A stretch of DNA of 64,000 nucleotides from Methanocella_A sp049676595 (GTDB lineage: Archaea; Halobacteriota; Methanocellia; Methanocellales; Methanocellaceae): NCBI RefSeq assembly GCF_049676595.1, contig NZ_CP187259.1, positions 310,001-374,000 of the forward strand. The letters are read 5' to 3'. Position 1 is the first letter of the stretch; each line of letters opens with the position of its first letter. The notes under the pieces were generated by a model. It searched no databases, had not been told where the DNA came from, and saw nothing but the letters and a program-made list of their open reading frames with translations. Below are positions 35,785 through 44,712 of this stretch, one piece after another. A program made the translations under genes and the position numbers.

Positions 35785-36027
35785 GGAGTCCCATTACTTT
35801 CGTAGCGCCCACTGCTCAGGTTCAAGAAGTTCTTATACGTAGTGTGCTCCGGAGCTCGCGGCATGGCCCGCCGGGCCCGGGCAAAGTCCATCCTTCACAT
35901 GCACGAGAAACGTGATCCCGGCTTCCGGTGGGCTGTTCCGCCGCTCCGTACCTGTGATGGCCGGCCTGCCGTCAGGGGCGGCCTCAAAAGAGAAATCGTT
36001 TTTATCGGTCCGGCGTTACTTGTTTAC

Positions 36028-36324
36028 CTACTTTTTCTCTTCGGCCTCTTCTCCCTTCTCGATCAGGTCTTTGACCTTCTGGCCGCCTTTGTGCCCGATC
36101 TTCGAGTAGAACTCGGGACCTTTCTCCTCGGCGACTTTTTCTCCGCCTTTGTGGCCTATCTCCTGGTAGAATTCTTTGCCGTGGGTTTCTGCGGTCTTCT
36201 CGCCACCCTTCTCCCCGATCTCCTGGTAGAATTCTTTGCCGTGGGTTTCTGCGGTCTTCTCGCCACCCTTGTGGCCTGCTTCACGTACTGACATTCCACC
36301 TTTCTTCTCACTCTTTTCAGCCAT
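36028..36324 (-). CDS. KGG-repeat stress protein (LEA/YciG-like)
   Basis: A 98-residue, highly hydrophilic protein with tandem repeats of 'GHKGGEKTAETHGKEFYQEI' type. Four KGG-bearing units are visible (GHKGGEKTAE, GEKGGEKTAE, GHKGGEKVAE, GHKGGQKVKD), spaced 17-18 residues, each preceded by EFYQEI or a variant. KGG proteins of the GsiB/YciG/Em type are induced by stress and dehydration. The two middle repeats are near-identical at the DNA level, suggesting recent duplication. C-terminus acidic/basic (EKGEEAEEKK). Confidence 0.9.
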   Translation of the reverse strand: MAEKSEKKGGMSVREAGHKGGEKTAETHGKEFYQEIGEKGGEKTAETHGKEFYQEIGHKGGEKVAEEKGPEFYSKIGHKGGQKVKDLIEKGEEAEEKK

Positions 36325-36497
36325 AATATCACCTTAGCTATGATGTAGGACGAAGGTAGGACTGATAAATCGCTGCATGTGAAAAAATAAAAACCCGGGG
36401 TGCGGATGAAGGATAAACTGGTGAGAGCGACGGTTCACTCCGGGAAGCCGGATATCCTCTGGTGCGCGGGTCGTCGGCCTGGAAATATCAGTTTCTT

Positions 36498-38546
36498 TCA
36501 GCCAGCGCAGGCTCCTGTTCCTCCCTGGGGCGAAGCCTCGGCTGTGGGCAGCAGGACGACGAATCGGGTGCCTTCCCGGTAGTTGCCCTTTATCCGGTCC
36601 TCCACCCTGATGCTCCCGCCGAAGTCCTCCACCAGGGTTTTGACCAGGTAGAGCCCGAGCCCTCTGCCTGCGGCTTTTGTTCTCCCTCGCTGGAGCCTGG
36701 CGAAGAGGCGGCTTTTCACGTCGTCGGGAATGCCCGGGCCGTTATCTTCGACCGTCACCATATAGTATTCTTTGCCAGCTCTGCTGATCTCGGCTATGGC
36801 GATGTTGATCTGCACGGGCTTATCTGGAGACGCGTGCTTGATCGAGTTGTCGATCAGGTTGGCGAACACATCCTCTATAAGCTGGTTTGCGGTCACCATG
36901 CAGCTGTGGCCTGCGGGGTAGCTGGCGGTAATGGTGACGTTTCTTCCCACCCGGCTCGAGTACCTCTTCTTCGCCTTTTCTATGACCTCGCACAGGTCGA
37001 CGATCTCCGTCTGCAGATCTCCTTGTTCCGCCTGCTGTATCTTCCTGACGTTATCGATCAGCTGGGTGCTGCTCTCCAGCATCTCGGCGGACTTGTCGAG
37101 CAGCATGGTCGTTTCCCTGTCCTCGGTCGCCCTGGCCTGTGCCATTTCGATGTAGCCGGAGGCTATCGTGTTCAGGTTGTTGATGTCGTGGCTCATCAGG
37201 TCGAGGTACAGTTCCGCCTGAGCTTTGGCGTCCCGGAGCTCATTTTCTATAGACTTCAGCCGGGTGATGTCCACTATCGTCGCCACGGCGGCCCTAATCT
37301 GGCCTTTTTCGTCCCGGATGGGGGCGCTGCTCACCAGCAGGTTCATCTTCTGGCCATCCCGCTTGATGAACTGCATTTCCACATCGTCTATCCGCTTTCC
37401 CTCTTCCAGCGAGATCAACAGAGGCAGTTCGCTGTTCGGGTAGGGCGAGCCGTTGGACCGTAAAAGCCGGCGTGGGCTTACTGTCGGGCTGTACACGTTA
37501 CCGGGGACATCGTCGCTGAAAATTCTCTCCGCCCAGGGGGAGTAGAACGAGATGTTACCGTCCGGGGCATTGGCGACTATGATTCCTATCGGGGCCGTGT
37601 TAAGGATGCCCTGGAGGGTGCCTCTTGCCTGGGCCAGGTCCCTGGTGCGCTCCTCAACCCGCCTTTCCAGCTCGCCGTATGCCCTTCGCAGTGCCTCTTC
37701 GGCCTGTTTCCTTTCCCGGATATCCCTGCATATGCCCTTGAAGCCTTTGATGCTCCCTTTTTCGTCGTACGTCAGCGTCAGCGTCATCTCCATGGCCACC
37801 GGATCGCCCATTCTGCTAATCATTGTCTTTTCGGCGACATCGTACTGCTTGTGCAGACTGATCAGGTTCTGCAGTATGGCTGATATCCGCTTAGCTTCCC
37901 CGGGCTCCATGAACTCATACATGGATTTGCCGATGACCTCCTCCGGAGCGTACCCCAGGATATCCCGCACTCTAGGGCTGGTATAAGTAAAAATTACGTT
38001 ATTGTTCGCTTCCCATACCCAGTCCTGGATGTTCTCGACCAGATCCCGGAACTTTTCCTCGCTTTTTCGCAACGCAGCTTCAGCATTTTTCCGCTGGGTG
38101 ATGTCCCTGGAGATACCCTGGATGCCGACTATCTTACCCTCTTTGTTGAGGATGGGGGAGGTCTTCACTTCGAAGGGCGCTCGTCTGCCCTGGGCGTCGA
38201 TGACGACGACTTCGTACGGGGGCAGGTCCTCTCCCTTTATTCGCCTTGCCAGCTTATCCTTTAGGATTTCGCGGTATTCCGGCGCTACGAAATCCCAGAC
38301 CATCTTTCCGACGATGTCTTTCGCTTTGATGTGGATGACCTTCTCGACGTTACTGGTCATGAACTGCCACCGGCCGGTCAGGTCGATCGTCCAGAGGATG
38401 TCTCCCGAGTTCTCTATCATGAACCGGAACATATCATCGTTGGACTGGTATCCGTTTTTCTCCCCGCTCCGTCTCCCTATACGGCCGTCCATACAGATCG
38501 CTATCCACTCTGATATTTGCCCTCTGCCGGCATCATCACCCCACAC
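36498..38546 (-). CDS. soluble PAS-type sensor histidine kinase, second copy
   Basis: A protein of 682 residues without membrane segments. Three PAS domains (about 38-160, 165-285, 310-430; FRFMIENSGDILWTIDL, FRDLVENIQDWVWEANN, GILNTAPIGIIVANA), a coiled coil (REERTRDLAQA-type) between PAS2 and PAS3, H box LMSHDINNLNT, and HATPase with NLIDNSIKHAS, VEDNGPGIPDD and GRGLGLYLVKTL. Same subfamily as 24917-26809, both with an HDINN H box. No neighbouring response regulator. The start is uncertain between 38546 and 38492 (ATG). Confidence 0.92.
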   Translation of the reverse strand: MWGDDAGRGQISEWIAICMDGRIGRRSGEKNGYQSNDDMFRFMIENSGDILWTIDLTGRWQFMTSNVEKVIHIKAKDIVGKMVWDFVAPEYREILKDKLARRIKGEDLPPYEVVVIDAQGRRAPFEVKTSPILNKEGKIVGIQGISRDITQRKNAEAALRKSEEKFRDLVENIQDWVWEANNNVIFTYTSPRVRDILGYAPEEVIGKSMYEFMEPGEAKRISAILQNLISLHKQYDVAEKTMISRMGDPVAMEMTLTLTYDEKGSIKGFKGICRDIRERKQAEEALRRAYGELERRVEERTRDLAQARGTLQGILNTAPIGIIVANAPDGNISFYSPWAERIFSDDVPGNVYSPTVSPRRLLRSNGSPYPNSELPLLISLEEGKRIDDVEMQFIKRDGQKMNLLVSSAPIRDEKGQIRAAVATIVDITRLKSIENELRDAKAQAELYLDLMSHDINNLNTIASGYIEMAQARATEDRETTMLLDKSAEMLESSTQLIDNVRKIQQAEQGDLQTEIVDLCEVIEKAKKRYSSRVGRNVTITASYPAGHSCMVTANQLIEDVFANLIDNSIKHASPDKPVQINIAIAEISRAGKEYYMVTVEDNGPGIPDDVKSRLFARLQRGRTKAAGRGLGLYLVKTLVEDFGGSIRVEDRIKGNYREGTRFVVLLPTAEASPQGGTGACAG

Positions 38547-38764
38547 GGTGAGAAATATCTAATTTCATTTTTCCGTACGAAGTAATGATTTTTAGCAACG
38601 AAATCGCAGCTAAAAACCCCGTAAAAGCGTTCAATGTCATCCGCGAAATTATCTGCTCCGGCTACTGCATGCAAATCGATTATATCTGGTAAGCCTCGAG
38701 ATAGGCCGGGTACAAAAATCACAACTCCTGGCATACCCGGCAAGTCCGGGGGTCTCTCGCGTGT

Positions 38765-39601
38765 CTATCTTTTGATCTGGCACTGTTGCTCTTCTACCCG
38801 GTCCAGCCACTCGTTAACCAGGCATTCGAAAACCGTCTGCTGCTCTACTTCCAGCCCGTGGCCCGCCCGGTCCAGCACCACAAAGGTGCCCCGGGGATAG
38901 TTATCCACGATTTTCAGCATATCCTTGAAGCCTACCGTGGCATCCTGGCGCCCGGCCAGCAGGAGAGCCGGTTTTTCAAACGGCCTCTCGAGCCGGTCCA
39001 CGTCGAAGGAAAACGGGTACCCGTTTTTCATCAGCTCCCGGACGAAGTCGTCATCCCGCGATCTGACGCCCGGCAGGATGTCCTGCTGGAACCGCTTCCA
39101 GCGTATCCGGTCTTGCAGTACCAGCATCCGCTCGAACAGGCGGCGGTCCTCGGGTTCGATGCCGGCCAGCAATTCCTCGTCCCGGGCGAACACGCTCCGC
39201 TCCGGCAGCGCACGCTTCGCCCTTTCCGCTATGACGACCGGGCAGATCACCAAAAGCCCGCCGAGGCGATCGGGACTGCGACGGACCATGCCCCGGGCCA
39301 GGTATCCCCCGTAGGATTCACCGGCGACCAGGAACGTCCCGCAGGGCACGATCTTCTCGCAGAAGCCGATGACTGTGTCCAGTATCTGGTCGGAGCTCAT
39401 AACGTGGCCTGGGGCTCTGGTCCGGCCCATGCCCGGCAGGTCGAAGTATATCCGGCGGTAGCCCGGCCGGCGTTCGAAGACGGGCTCCATGCACCCGATC
39501 ATCACGTTGTGGTCGATGCCGTACCCGTGGATCATCACTACCGGGGCCCCTTCGCCGAACTCCTCGTAGTACACCCTCAGCCCGTCGACGTCGCAGTACA
39601 T
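38765..39601 (-). CDS. alpha/beta hydrolase
   Basis: A protein of 278 residues. Oxyanion strand MIHGYGID, nucleophile elbow AGESYGG (S96), acid in LLAGRQDATVG, His in DRAGHGLE near the C-terminus. Esterase, peptidase or C-C hydrolase activity is possible; the lid region (about 120-200) gives no substrate clue. It is 43 bp downstream of the radical SAM gene, so it probably belongs to the operon 41468-38765 with that enzyme and two small membrane proteins, where it might process a modified product (inference). Confidence 0.85.
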   Translation of the reverse strand: MYCDVDGLRVYYEEFGEGAPVVMIHGYGIDHNVMIGCMEPVFERRPGYRRIYFDLPGMGRTRAPGHVMSSDQILDTVIGFCEKIVPCGTFLVAGESYGGYLARGMVRRSPDRLGGLLVICPVVIAERAKRALPERSVFARDEELLAGIEPEDRRLFERMLVLQDRIRWKRFQQDILPGVRSRDDDFVRELMKNGYPFSFDVDRLERPFEKPALLLAGRQDATVGFKDMLKIVDNYPRGTFVVLDRAGHGLEVEQQTVFECLVNEWLDRVEEQQCQIKR

Positions 39602-39644
39602 CAGTGTAGATCAGGTTAAAAGGCGTCAAATAGCTATTGCCCGC

Positions 39645-40682
39645 TTAAGTCTGTGTAATTCCTGACAGCGGCTCTTCCACGTCTGCCCGGCCGTAGATCT
39701 GCTCCAGGATGGCCCGGCATCCGCCCCTGCAGGCCGGAAAATCTTTGCAGCCGCGGCATCTCTCCGGGGCGCAGCGCCTGAAGCTCTCTGCCGCTGCGGA
39801 GGCCTTGATCTTCCTGAACGGCTCCTCCCTGAAGTCCCCGAGCACCTGGGGCGAGTGGTTGCACATGCGCATCATGCCCTGCGGGTCGATGGTGTAGTAC
39901 GCCCCCTGCCCGCCCGCCGGACAGCTGCCAAAGGTGATCCGCTTATACTCCCGGGTATCCAGGACGCAGGGCAGGACGGGAACGCCGCAGTGCACCGGAA
40001 TGCCGTACTGCCGGGACAGTTCCTCGAGAAGGTCCAGGTGGGCTTTTACGGTACTTGCGGGCAGCCGAAGCTTTTCCATGTGTCTCAGCCCTTCGCCGCC
40101 CGGGTTGAAGGGATTGTACATGAGGGTCCGGGCGCCGAGGGCGATGGCCATGAGGCAGGCGCCTTCGAGGTCATCCGCGTTGACTCTGGTAGCGACGAAG
40201 ACCGCGGCGAAATTACCGCCGGCAGCGGTGATGTTAGCCATGCCGTCTATGACCTTGTCGAACGCCTTCGACTGCGCAAGATAGTCGTGGGCAAAAGCAG
40301 TATCGCTGAGCAGGGGCAGCTCGTACATCGAAACGCTGTCGATGGTCCCGGCGACGTTGTCCCCTGTGAGGAGGGTGCCGTTTGTGATGAGGTTAACATT
40401 AATATGGCGGGCCTTGATGTCCCCGAGTATTTCAGGCAGGTCTTTCCTCAGGAGGGGCTCCCCTCCGCTGACTGTGATTAGCCTGACAGAAGACTCACGC
40501 TGCAGCTTCCCGGTAATCTTCGCCCATTCGGACGCGGGCAGGTCTCCGGGCGTCGGCCGGCCGTGGCACTTCCACACGTTATAGCAGTACAGGCAGCGGT
40601 TATTGCAGGCGGCAGTGACCTCGTAGATGAACCCGGTCTCCGGCTCCTTCGTCGCCATAGATTTCATGACTTCTCGAAACAT
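39645..40682 (-). CDS. radical SAM/SPASM enzyme
   Basis: A protein of 345 residues. The radical SAM cluster is AACNNRCLYCYN (C26, C30, C33), followed by GGEPLL. The C-terminal SPASM region holds further Cys (FGSCPAGGQGA, RMCNHSP, CAPERCRGC, FPACRGGC) for one or two auxiliary 4Fe-4S clusters. SPASM enzymes mostly modify peptides (thioether, C-C or epimer formation) or mature enzymes. It sits 8 bp after a small membrane protein and in one operon with its paralog; both carry a PPPVVTCY segment that could be the substrate (inference). Starts at 40667 and 40658 are also possible. Confidence 0.9.
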   Translation of the reverse strand: MFREVMKSMATKEPETGFIYEVTAACNNRCLYCYNVWKCHGRPTPGDLPASEWAKITGKLQRESSVRLITVSGGEPLLRKDLPEILGDIKARHINVNLITNGTLLTGDNVAGTIDSVSMYELPLLSDTAFAHDYLAQSKAFDKVIDGMANITAAGGNFAAVFVATRVNADDLEGACLMAIALGARTLMYNPFNPGGEGLRHMEKLRLPASTVKAHLDLLEELSRQYGIPVHCGVPVLPCVLDTREYKRITFGSCPAGGQGAYYTIDPQGMMRMCNHSPQVLGDFREEPFRKIKASAAAESFRRCAPERCRGCKDFPACRGGCRAILEQIYGRADVEEPLSGITQT

Positions 40683-40690
40683 AGCCCGTC

Positions 40691-41083
40691 CTACTTTCTG
40701 ATCTTATTGTAAACGTGCTCGGGCAGCTTGCCGCTTTCCCGGAGCTTCTCCGCCAGCTCCAGCCTCATGGTGATCGGTACGGCGGTCAAGATGACCGAGG
40801 CGGCCGGCTTGTAGCACGTCACCTCTGGCTGGACCTCGTAGCAGGTCACCACCGGCGGAGGCGGAGCCATGATCGCCTGCATCAGCAGGAAGATGGCGGC
40901 GCCGAGGATCACCAGCGTCAGGAATAAGCCTGCTGCGAGGGCGATCATCCAGAGTGGCGCCGGTCCCAGGGCGAGGGTTTTCCTCCGGGTGAAAAGGTAG
41001 GCTGATGTACCGACGCACAGCACCCCGGCGGCCAGCGACACGATGCCCGCGGCTATGATCACGAGCATCAGCAGCTTTTCCAT
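40691..41083 (-). CDS. two-helix membrane protein with repeated VTCY motif
   Basis: A protein of 130 residues paralogous to the upstream gene. Two membrane helices (about 5-30 and 43-72), then APPPPVVTCYEVQPEVTCY, which contains VTCY twice, a hydrophobic stretch, and an amphipathic SHOCT-like C-terminus (LAEKLRESGKLPEHVYNKIR). ATG 41083 has GGTGA 7 nt upstream and lies 7 bp after the preceding stop; a longer frame from 41158 overlaps the previous gene and is unlikely. Co-transcribed with the SPASM enzyme that follows. Confidence 0.8.
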   Translation of the reverse strand: MEKLLMLVIIAAGIVSLAAGVLCVGTSAYLFTRRKTLALGPAPLWMIALAAGLFLTLVILGAAIFLLMQAIMAPPPPVVTCYEVQPEVTCYKPAASVILTAVPITMRLELAEKLRESGKLPEHVYNKIRK

Positions 41084-41090
41084 GGTTCGC

Positions 41091-41468
41091 TCACCGGCCT
41101 CCGCGGACCTTATCGTAGACGTCTTCAGGGATCTTGCCCTGTCCGCGGAGCTCCTCAAGTAAGCCGGCCCGGTCGACTACAGCCCCGGTAGAATAGTCCG
41201 GGGGCATCGGGGCATAGCAGGTCACTACAGGAGGAGGCGTCTGGGTGGCGATGATGTAAGCCGCGGCGAAGATGACGATGCCCGGCACCACGAACGTCAG
41301 GAACAAGCCTGTGGCGAGCACCAGCATCCACGCCGGGACTCCTCCGACGGTACGGCCTCTCTGCTTTACGAACAGGTAGAGGCTGGCTGCTACCGTGCAG
41401 AGCCCCGCGAAGAAAACGATGCAGGCTGCGCCTGCTGCTAAGATCAAGATCAGCGTTTCGTCCAGCAT
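41091..41468 (-). CDS. two-helix membrane protein with VTCY motif, paralog
   Basis: A protein of 125 residues, first gene of the operon. Same plan as the next gene: two membrane helices (about 5-33 and 46-73), QTPPPVVTCYAPMPP, and a C-terminal SHOCT-like helix (LLEELRGQGKIPEDVYDKVR). The shared PPPVVTCY immediately after the second helix is the best conserved block between the paralogs. Short C-terminal domains of this type usually mediate oligomerisation. No enzyme motif. Confidence 0.8.
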   Translation of the reverse strand: MLDETLILILAAGAACIVFFAGLCTVAASLYLFVKQRGRTVGGVPAWMLVLATGLFLTFVVPGIVIFAAAYIIATQTPPPVVTCYAPMPPDYSTGAVVDRAGLLEELRGQGKIPEDVYDKVRGGR

Positions 41469-41605
41469 TTAGTTGACCCCTGCCAACCCGCTATTGATCA
41501 TATGTTAGAACGTCCCGTTTAATAAGAATTAGGTAAACTACGGGCCTGTTTGAACCTATCGAGCGCCATTTCCATAAAAACAGGTTTATAGCGGCTCCAT
41601 CGATC

Positions 41606-41911
41606 TGCTATGTTGCATAATTCTCATCTTTATGTTCGCCTTTTGAACGCCTGCTGAAGCAGGCGTTCTCGAGGCGATGCTAAGACGATCGCTGCGCTGT
41701 GCCAGATCACAGATTATGACAGATGGCACAGATTGCACAGATACTACTCGATGAGAAATGGATTAACCGTTTACCGCTTTGATCTAATGCCATCTGTGAA
41801 ATCCGTGTAATCTGTCATAATCTGTGATCTGGCACAGCGCAGCGATCGTATTGCCAAGTCACTTTATCTGCAATGGCTCGATTCAAAGTAGTTGATTTAT
41901 GCAACACAGTA
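41606..41911 (+). mobile_element. MITE-like element, full length (copy 5), diverged
   Basis: Starts TGCTATGTTGCATAATTC, ends ATGCAACACAGTA. Internal hairpin GAACGCCTGC-N4-GCAGGCGTTC and the core palindrome are present. Flanks CCATCGATC and CCATCCATG match at 7 of 9, consistent with an older 9-bp target duplication. Unlike copies 2, 4 and 8, it is not inside a CGGCGGCACGG element. Confidence 0.8.
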
Positions 41912-41930
41912 CCATCCATGCGAAACAGGT

Positions 41931-42797
41931 CTACGGCGGCACTCTGTCCCGGCCGAGGACGAAGCTGAGCAGGGAAATGTACCGCCGGCCGTCTTTCTCG
42001 TAGTACACTCCGAAATACGACCTGTCCCACCCGAAGTACGGGTAGTACCCTTCCGGGCCTGCCAGCCCCAGCCTGACCAGGTAGTTCCGATCTTCCCTGA
42101 GCGGGAGCAGCTTCTCGTCGATCCGCCTTCCCTTGATCGTGAAGGAGGACTTCTGCAGCCAGTACAGGATGTCGGCAACTTTGCCGTCGTCGCTTTCCTC
42201 GAAGGCCGCCTCGGCGTGCTCGTGGCCGCAGAGGATGACAAAGCCGGGCTGGAGCACTTTTCGGACGGCGGCGAACGCGTCCTCCGGCAGGTAGTGGTAG
42301 CCGCTCCAGTCGAAGTACCGCTGGCCGTCCCGGGATATCCTCTGCCAGGTTCTGCTGTGCAGCCAGGCGGTGATCTGGTCGGCGTCTGCTGGGCAGATCG
42401 TCTCAGGGTCTACGGGGCCGCCGTGAGAAGCGTACAGGCGGGCATCGTGGTCTGCCCAGTACTGGCCCGCATTCTCGAAAAAGCCCTTCCACGTATCCTG
42501 CGCCCGGCACTGCGAGTTCGCGGCCTCGCTACGAGAGTCGCTCCCCGACACCGGGTTGCCGCAGATGAACGCCTCGTCGTGGTTGCCCAGCACCGAGACC
42601 AGGTGGTGCAGCGACCTGAGCCGGTCGATGACCTCGCACGGGTGGTAGCCACGCTCCACTGTATCGCCGAGGTTAAGGACTCGCTCCACGGGGCCGAACC
42701 GCCCGGCAAAGGCCGGGTCGTGGGTCAGCTTGAGAATGGCATCCAGCGCGCCTATGTCGGCATGGATGTCCGAAAGTAACAGCGTACAGCCCCGCAT
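41931..42797 (-). CDS. metallophosphoesterase
   Basis: Calcineurin-like phosphoesterase of 288 residues. Motifs: LLLSDIHADIGAL (D and H near the N-terminus), LNLGDTVERGYHP, VLGNHDEAF and ILCGHEHAEAAFEE. A complete metal-ligand set is present, including GNHD. The C-terminal 70 residues (RNYLVRLGLAGPEGYYPYFG) look like an added beta domain. ATG 42797 is preferred over TTG 42809. Family members include protein phosphatases, nucleotide hydrolases and DNA nucleases; the substrate is unknown. It is unrelated in detail to the smaller phosphoesterase at 321-968. Confidence 0.85.
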   Translation of the reverse strand: MRGCTLLLSDIHADIGALDAILKLTHDPAFAGRFGPVERVLNLGDTVERGYHPCEVIDRLRSLHHLVSVLGNHDEAFICGNPVSGSDSRSEAANSQCRAQDTWKGFFENAGQYWADHDARLYASHGGPVDPETICPADADQITAWLHSRTWQRISRDGQRYFDWSGYHYLPEDAFAAVRKVLQPGFVILCGHEHAEAAFEESDDGKVADILYWLQKSSFTIKGRRIDEKLLPLREDRNYLVRLGLAGPEGYYPYFGWDRSYFGVYYEKDGRRYISLLSFVLGRDRVPP

Positions 42798-42865
42798 CGA
42801 TTGAGACAATGAGCGCGAGATAAATAACTCTTACTATGTTGCAGAGGAGCCCGTGAACGTGGACT

Positions 42866-43029
42866 AACGCTGCGCTGTGCCAGGTCACAGATTACGACGA
42901 ATGACACAGATTGCACAGATACGAATCGATAAGAATGGAAAAGTTAACCATCTTCGTTTTAGTCCTATTGTCATCTGTGAAATCTGAGCAATCTGTCGTA
43001 ATCTGTGATCTGGCACAGCGCAGCGTTCG
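42866..43029. repeat. MITE-like element, core palindrome (copy 6)
   Basis: Left AACGCTGCGCTGTGCCAGG; right ATCTGGCACAGCGCAGCGTT. Outer ends missing. A further half-site (GCACAGCGCAACGCTCG) lies at about 43066-43082. Confidence 0.8.
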
Positions 43030-43108
43030 GCTTGCTGTCTCATGTCGTCTGAGCAATCTGAAACGCACAGCGCAACGCTCGTATTGCTATCTCACCACAC
43101 ATCACAAC

Positions 43109-43567
43109 CTATTTCAGCTGTCCCGACGCCTTATCGTACTCGAACATCCGCCGGGGATTGCGCCGGTACCTCTTGAGCACGTCGGGATTCAAGAAGTTGA
43201 ACTTCGCCTGCCAGAGGGGTATGCAGTACATGTAGTCGGGGCTGGAAGGGGTGCCGCCTATGCCGATGACGATGAAGACCCGGTGGCCTGTCCGGGCTAC
43301 GTACCGCTGGTATTTCTGGGGCTGGTATTCCTTGGCCCAGGCGATGTTGCCCGCGAACAGTTTTGACCGGAACTTGCACTCGACTCCGAACACTGTCTTC
43401 GATGGCAGGTGCTCGACTATGAGGTCGGGGTTGAAGTCGATCTCCTGCCTGCTTCGCAGGCCATCCTGTGCCCAGGTGACGACTTTGAAGTCCTTTCCGA
43501 AGAGAGCTATCACGTGCCGCTCGAACTCATAGCCCAGCGTGTGTGTGGGGTCGGTGAAATCCGGCAT
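43109..43567 (-). CDS. PD-(D/E)XK nuclease-like protein
   Basis: A protein of 152 residues. A helix (TLGYEFERHVIALFG) is followed by EIDFNPDLIVEHLPSKTVFG and VECKFRSK, i.e. the spacing of an Asp strand and an E-x-K strand in the restriction-endonuclease fold, then later helices and strands (RVFIVIGIGG). No methyltransferase is nearby, so a repair, Holliday-junction-like or stand-alone nuclease role is more likely than restriction. ATG 43567 has a GGGAGC ribosome site; a longer frame from 43630 overlaps the permease gene. Confidence 0.7.
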   Translation of the reverse strand: MPDFTDPTHTLGYEFERHVIALFGKDFKVVTWAQDGLRSRQEIDFNPDLIVEHLPSKTVFGVECKFRSKLFAGNIAWAKEYQPQKYQRYVARTGHRVFIVIGIGGTPSSPDYMYCIPLWQAKFNFLNPDVLKRYRRNPRRMFEYDKASGQLK

Positions 43568-43598
43568 CGCTCCCTCATTGCCCTGCAGGCAGTTAAAA

Positions 43599-44567
43599 TT
43601 ATCCGTCAGCCGTACTCGGGTGGCCTGCATTTTCGGGGTCGTCTTCCCGGCCCCGGGTCTGGGTGACGTACAGCCCGGCCATGACGAGCGCAGCGCCGGC
43701 CACCGTGAAGGTCGTCAGCGTCTCTCCGAGCAGGAGCACCGCCAGCGCCACTCCTGCCAGCGGGGTCACGTAGATGGTCATGCCCACGTCCGAGGCCGGA
43801 AGCCTGCTCAGGCCGTGGTTGAAGATCAGGAAGGCGACCACGGAGCAGCAAATTGCCAGAAAGCCTATGGATACCCAGGAGACCGGGGTGAGCGCGGCCA
43901 GCGGCGTCATGGGCGTGGCGAAGTAGTATACTGGCAGCAGCCCGATGACGCCGAAGAGGAAGGTGTATACGAGGATGGTCAGCGGGCCGTACCGGTCGGC
44001 GATCTTCTTGGAGGCGATGGCGTACAGGCCGAAGAGGGCGGAGCTGGCCAGCCCCAGCAGGTCGCCGGACAGGTGCGCGATGGACAGGCCTCCCGAACCG
44101 CCTGTGACGATGAGGAAGACGCCTCCGAAGCCGATGAGAGCGCCCAGCGTCTGCTTGCCGGAGAGCCGTTCCTTCAGGAGCAGCACTCCGAAGATCATGA
44201 TGAAGATCGCGGAGAGGTTGAAGAGGAGGGAGAAGTTGGTCACCGTCGTGTACACCAGGGCCATTACCTGGAGCACGAACTGGAGGGAGACGCCGGCGAC
44301 GGACATGAAGATCAGCACCGGCAGGTCGGCCAGGCTGACTTTCAGCGCGTCCCGGTTGAACGCGAGCGTGAGGGCAAACACCGCGAGGAAGGCGATGGTG
44401 AACCGGACGGTGACGATCTCCACCGGGGTGAGCTGGATGAGAGCCTCTTTGGCGGCGATGGAAGAGGCGCCCCAGAACACGTTGATGAGAACTAAGCCGA
44501 TCATGATAGCAGCGCCGGTATTAGAAATTGATCGCAGGTTCTTCAGCATCAGTGTATGCACGCCCAT
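43599..44567 (-). CDS. EamA/DMT-family permease
   Basis: About ten membrane helices in two homologous EamA halves; the first begins AAIMIGLVLINVFWGASSIA, the second GLASSALFGLYAIASKKIAD. Exports or imports small metabolites (amino acids, sugars, others); the substrate is not predictable. The start is set at ATG 44567 because a TATA-like TTTAAAAAAC lies about 27 bp upstream, suggesting a leaderless mRNA; ATG 44549 and a long hydrophilic extension from 44714 are alternatives. The stop lies 31 bp before the nuclease-like gene start, an operon arrangement. Confidence 0.85.
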   Translation of the reverse strand: MGVHTLMLKNLRSISNTGAAIMIGLVLINVFWGASSIAAKEALIQLTPVEIVTVRFTIAFLAVFALTLAFNRDALKVSLADLPVLIFMSVAGVSLQFVLQVMALVYTTVTNFSLLFNLSAIFIMIFGVLLLKERLSGKQTLGALIGFGGVFLIVTGGSGGLSIAHLSGDLLGLASSALFGLYAIASKKIADRYGPLTILVYTFLFGVIGLLPVYYFATPMTPLAALTPVSWVSIGFLAICCSVVAFLIFNHGLSRLPASDVGMTIYVTPLAGVALAVLLLGETLTTFTVAGAALVMAGLYVTQTRGREDDPENAGHPSTADG

Positions 44568-44669
44568 TTTGAAGGCTGACACGACCCCGTTTTTTAAATC
44601 CCTTCGGGTCTGCCCTTCCTCCGGCAGAGCCGGCAGATCGGTAGCGGGCGCCGCTATCTTTTTACCAAA

Positions 44670-44683
44670 CCCTTTTATAATCC
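44670..44683 (+). promoter_or_regulatory. TATA promoter of the 44713 gene
   Basis: CCTTTTATAATCCG centred about 36 bp before the ATG, followed by a GGGGATGA ribosome-binding region. Confidence 0.45.
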
Positions 44684-44712
44684 GGCGTTTGATATCGTTC
44701 CGGGGATGAATC

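Noticed and set aside
43109..43567. Restriction-modification system
   Set aside because: A PD-(D/E)XK-like protein is present but no methyltransferase or specificity gene is nearby.
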